From Proteobacteria bacterium UBA4457 (GTDB lineage: Bacteria > Pseudomonadota > Gammaproteobacteria > Ga0077536): a DNA stretch of 9,194 nucleotides. The DNA lies in assembly GCA_002390205.1 (NCBI GenBank), contig DGOV01000029.1, positions 1-9,194 of the forward strand, written 5' to 3'. How positions within the stretch are numbered: the first letter of the stretch is position 1; every line of letters begins with the position of its first letter. The notes under the pieces were generated by a model. It was not told the origin of the DNA. It saw only the letters and a program-made list of their open reading frames with translations, and searched no databases. Position numbers and translations under genes: made by a program. Positions 7,341-9,194 of the stretch are shown one piece after another.

Positions 7341-9056
7341 ATGAAGCTCATGTTTAAACTATTCATTTACTTATTGCTCCTTTCAGCAGCCAGCATCAGT
7401 TCTGCTGTAAGTTCAGATAACGATGATGTTCAAAACTACCAAATCACAGCGGGTAGTCAACACACTTGTGCTCTTGATGATAATGGTGTCCAGTGCTGGG
7501 GAAGAGATGTTTATGGCCAGTCTACTGTGCCCGATGGGTTAGTAAATCCGGTGGCTGTGGCAGCAGGTCATTTCCATACCTGCGCTCTTGATGATAATGG
7601 TGTCCAGTGCTGGGGAAGGGATGTTTATGGGCAGTCTACTGTGCCCACTGGTTTAGTAAATCCAATGACTGTGGCAGCAGGTTATTTTCACACTTGTGCG
7701 ATTGATGACAATGATCTCCAGTGTTGGGGAGATAATGATTATCAGCAATCTACTGTGCCTGCTGGTTTGATGAATTCAGTAGCTGTGGCCGCGGGTGATG
7801 CACACACCTGTGCTCTTGATGATAGTGGAGTCCAGTGCTGGGGAAGAGATAATTATGGGCAGACTACGGTGCCAGCTCTGGTGAATCCAGTGGCTGTGGC
7901 AGCAGGTTATTATCACTCCTGTTCGCTTGGTGATAGTGGAGTCCAGTGCTGGGGGGACAATAATTATGGACAGTCTTCTGTGCCTTCTGATTTAGAGAAT
8001 CCGGTAGCTGTGGCCGCGGGTTTTTATCATACATGTGCGATTGATGAGATTACCGTGACGCCTTCCACTCTGGTGACACCGATAGTCACTTGCTGGGGGT
8101 GGGACGATTATGGACAGTCTAGTGTGCCTTCTGATTTAGAGAATCCGGTAGCTGTTGTAGCAGGTCGAACACATACCTGTGCACTAGATGATAACGGTGT
8201 CCAATGCTGGGGGTATAATTCTTATTGGCAGTCTAATGTGCTCGCAAATTTGATGTTTGATCCAGACGGCGATGGCGTTTCCAGTCAAGACGGCTTGGAT
8301 GCTTTTCCTCTTGACGGGACTGAAGATACCGATACCGATAGTGACGGTATCGGTAATAATGCAGATGTAGATGATGACGGTGATGGCGTGAATGATGAAG
8401 ATGATGCCTTGCCCCTAGATCCGAGCAATGACAGCGACAGTGACGGTGTTGCTAACAATGTGGATTTGTTCCCATTGGATTCAACTGAAACGACAGATAG
8501 TGATTCTGACGGGGTAGGGGATAACTCAGATATTTACCCCAATAATAGACTATATGCATTTGATTCAGACGGTGATGGTATGCCCGATGCATGGGAGCGT
8601 CGCTATGGACTCGATCCAAACGATGCTTCAGACGCCTCTAGTGATCAAGATAACGATGGTGTTGGAGCTTTAAGCGAGTTTTTAGCAGGAACACCACCAT
8701 CTGGTTCAATAGATTTTGATGGTAATGGACGGTATGACGCTTTAACAGATGGTTTATTGTTATTGAGAGGAATGTTTGGCTTAACTGGCGACGCCCTTAT
8801 TTCTGGAACTGTTGCGTCGAATGCCATATATACCTCTTCGGTCGATATAGAGACTCACATAGTAATGTTAGGTGATCTTGCAGATATCGATGGTAACGGC
8901 ACAATAGACGCGCTTACAGATGGGCTGCTTACACTGCGTTATTTGTTCGGTTTAGAGGGAGATATGTTAATCAGTGGCGTTGTTGCTGTTGATGCTACGA
9001 GAGATTCAGCAGCGGAAATTGAGGCACATTTGAACACACTAATGCCGGCTCTTTAA
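7341..9056 (+). CDS. Secreted RCC1-repeat propeller protein with TSP3 repeats and dockerin-like tail
   Basis: A 571-residue protein. Residues 1-22 form a Sec signal peptide ending near SSAVSS. Seven RCC1/BLIP-II-like repeats begin at residues 37, 75, 113, 151, 188, 226 and 274, with pattern AGxxHTCAxDDNGVQCWG, YGQSTVP, NPVAVA. They should form a seven-bladed propeller. Each repeat carries two Cys (43/52, 81/90, 119/128, 157/166, 194/203, 232/251, 280/289), suggesting a disulfide in each blade. Repeat 6 has about ten extra residues between its Cys pair. Residues about 307-450 are TSP3-like calcium repeats (DPDGDGV, DTDSDGIGNN, DSDSDGVANN, DSDGDGMPD). Two 57-residue dockerin-like units follow (458-514, 515-571). 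AGGGA eight bases upstream supports the start; an ATG three codons on is a weaker alternative. RCC1-type propellers usually bind proteins, but the partner is unknown. The C-terminal 164 residues match the protein of the gene at 244-3312. Confidence 0.9.
   Translation: MKLMFKLFIYLLLLSAASISSAVSSDNDDVQNYQITAGSQHTCALDDNGVQCWGRDVYGQSTVPDGLVNPVAVAAGHFHTCALDDNGVQCWGRDVYGQSTVPTGLVNPMTVAAGYFHTCAIDDNDLQCWGDNDYQQSTVPAGLMNSVAVAAGDAHTCALDDSGVQCWGRDNYGQTTVPALVNPVAVAAGYYHSCSLGDSGVQCWGDNNYGQSSVPSDLENPVAVAAGFYHTCAIDEITVTPSTLVTPIVTCWGWDDYGQSSVPSDLENPVAVVAGRTHTCALDDNGVQCWGYNSYWQSNVLANLMFDPDGDGVSSQDGLDAFPLDGTEDTDTDSDGIGNNADVDDDGDGVNDEDDALPLDPSNDSDSDGVANNVDLFPLDSTETTDSDSDGVGDNSDIYPNNRLYAFDSDGDGMPDAWERRYGLDPNDASDASSDQDNDGVGALSEFLAGTPPSGSIDFDGNGRYDALTDGLLLLRGMFGLTGDALISGTVASNAIYTSSVDIETHIVMLGDLADIDGNGTIDALTDGLLTLRYLFGLEGDMLISGVVAVDATRDSAAEIEAHLNTLMPAL
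7449..8255 (+). repeat. Seven tandem RCC1-type repeats, mostly 114 bp
   Basis: The array encodes units of 38, 38, 38, 37, 38, 48 and about 32 residues. Units 1 and 2 are very similar as DNA across most of the 114-bp period. A 33-base stretch at 7979-8011 recurs exactly at 8123-8155, in units 5 and 6. This indicates recent duplication or recombination inside the array. Unit 4 lacks one residue before LVNP. Unit 6 carries an insertion. Confidence 0.85.
8712..9053 (+). repeat. Two tandem 57-codon dockerin-like units, RCC1 gene
   Basis: This has the same architecture as the end of the FG-GAP gene: two gapless 57-codon units, each opening with DxDGNGxxDALTDGLL, the second ending at the stop codon. 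The protein similarity between the two genes is much closer than their third-codon bases suggest, so the duplication is not recent and the protein sequence has been conserved. Confidence 0.8.
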
Positions 9057-9103
9057 GTGCTAATAGAGCCACGTATTTCTGCCACTAGATTAATACAATA
9101 AGT

Positions 9104-9136
9104 CTGGTCTCAGCACCCAAAAGATGCGGAGACCAG
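9104..9136. terminator. Stem-loop after the RCC1-repeat gene, possible terminator
   Basis: CTGGTCTC (9104-9111) pairs perfectly with GAGACCAG (9129-9136). After one A/G mismatch, GCA/TGC adds three more pairs. It lies 47 bases after the stop codon at 9054-9056. No T-run follows in either direction, so it is not a textbook intrinsic terminator. It may instead protect the mRNA 3' end or work with Rho. AGCAC (9112-9116) can alternatively pair with GTGCT (9137-9141). The rest of 9057-9194 shows no clear gene. Confidence 0.35.
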
Positions 9137-9194
9137 GTGCTTAGTCTACAAACTGGTATCAACTTCACTCACTTTAAATTTCATAGTTTTGGCA

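Noticed and set aside
7449..8255. CRISPR-like or satellite array, because of the 114-bp period
   Set aside because: The period is a multiple of three, stays in one open frame and encodes clear RCC1 repeats, so it is protein-coding repetition.
9104..9141. Integron attC-like site
   Set aside because: The region is palindromic but lacks the GTTRRRY and RYYYAAC core sites, and no integrase or gene-cassette structure is visible.
9146..9194. Possible 3' end of a converging minus-strand gene (16 open codons before a TAG)
   Set aside because: 49 bases is too little to tell from chance, and the frame leaves the window without any recognisable motif.

Overview
The window looks like a stretch of chromosome from a moderately AT-rich marine gammaproteobacterium. 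The clues are a gammaproteobacterial-type tRNA-Lys remnant with encoded CCA, exported multidomain proteins rich in calcium-binding Asp/Gly repeats, an adjacent DUF1800/DUF1501 pair, and a C-terminal dockerin-like tail of a kind I associate with marine gammaproteobacteria. The genus cannot be named from the sequence alone.

Layout. (1) Positions 47-96 are the 3' part of a tRNA-Lys(TTT) gene, from the anticodon stem to CCA, with no 5' half. This resembles the scar left at one end of an element that integrated into a tRNA gene. (2) 244-3312 (+) encodes a 1022-residue secreted protein. It has a degenerate peptidase-like N-terminal domain, a seven-motif FG-GAP/VCBS propeller, thrombospondin-3-like calcium repeats and a duplicated 57-residue dockerin-like tail. 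(3) 6970-3430 (-) is a tightly coupled two-gene operon: a PKD-DUF1800 lipoprotein followed by a DUF1501 protein with a twin-arginine-type leader. (4) 6971-7340 is a divergent intergenic region with a candidate sigma-70 promoter and several inverted repeats. (5) 7341-9056 (+) encodes a 571-residue secreted protein with seven RCC1-like repeats, TSP3-like repeats and the same duplicated tail. (6) 9057-9194 holds a strong stem-loop and no clear gene.

How they may work together. All four proteins are predicted to leave the cytoplasm. The two outer genes are unrelated at their N-termini (FG-GAP propeller versus RCC1 propeller). Their last 164 residues align without gaps at about 79% identity by hand count (130/164). 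They flank the DUF1800-DUF1501 operon, a widespread pair without a firmly assigned role. The best candidate for something undescribed is this arrangement: two calcium-dependent propeller proteins with a common tail around an envelope DUF1800/DUF1501 pair. That functional link is inference from proximity and the shared tail. The DUF pair on its own is common, so the grouping could be coincidental.
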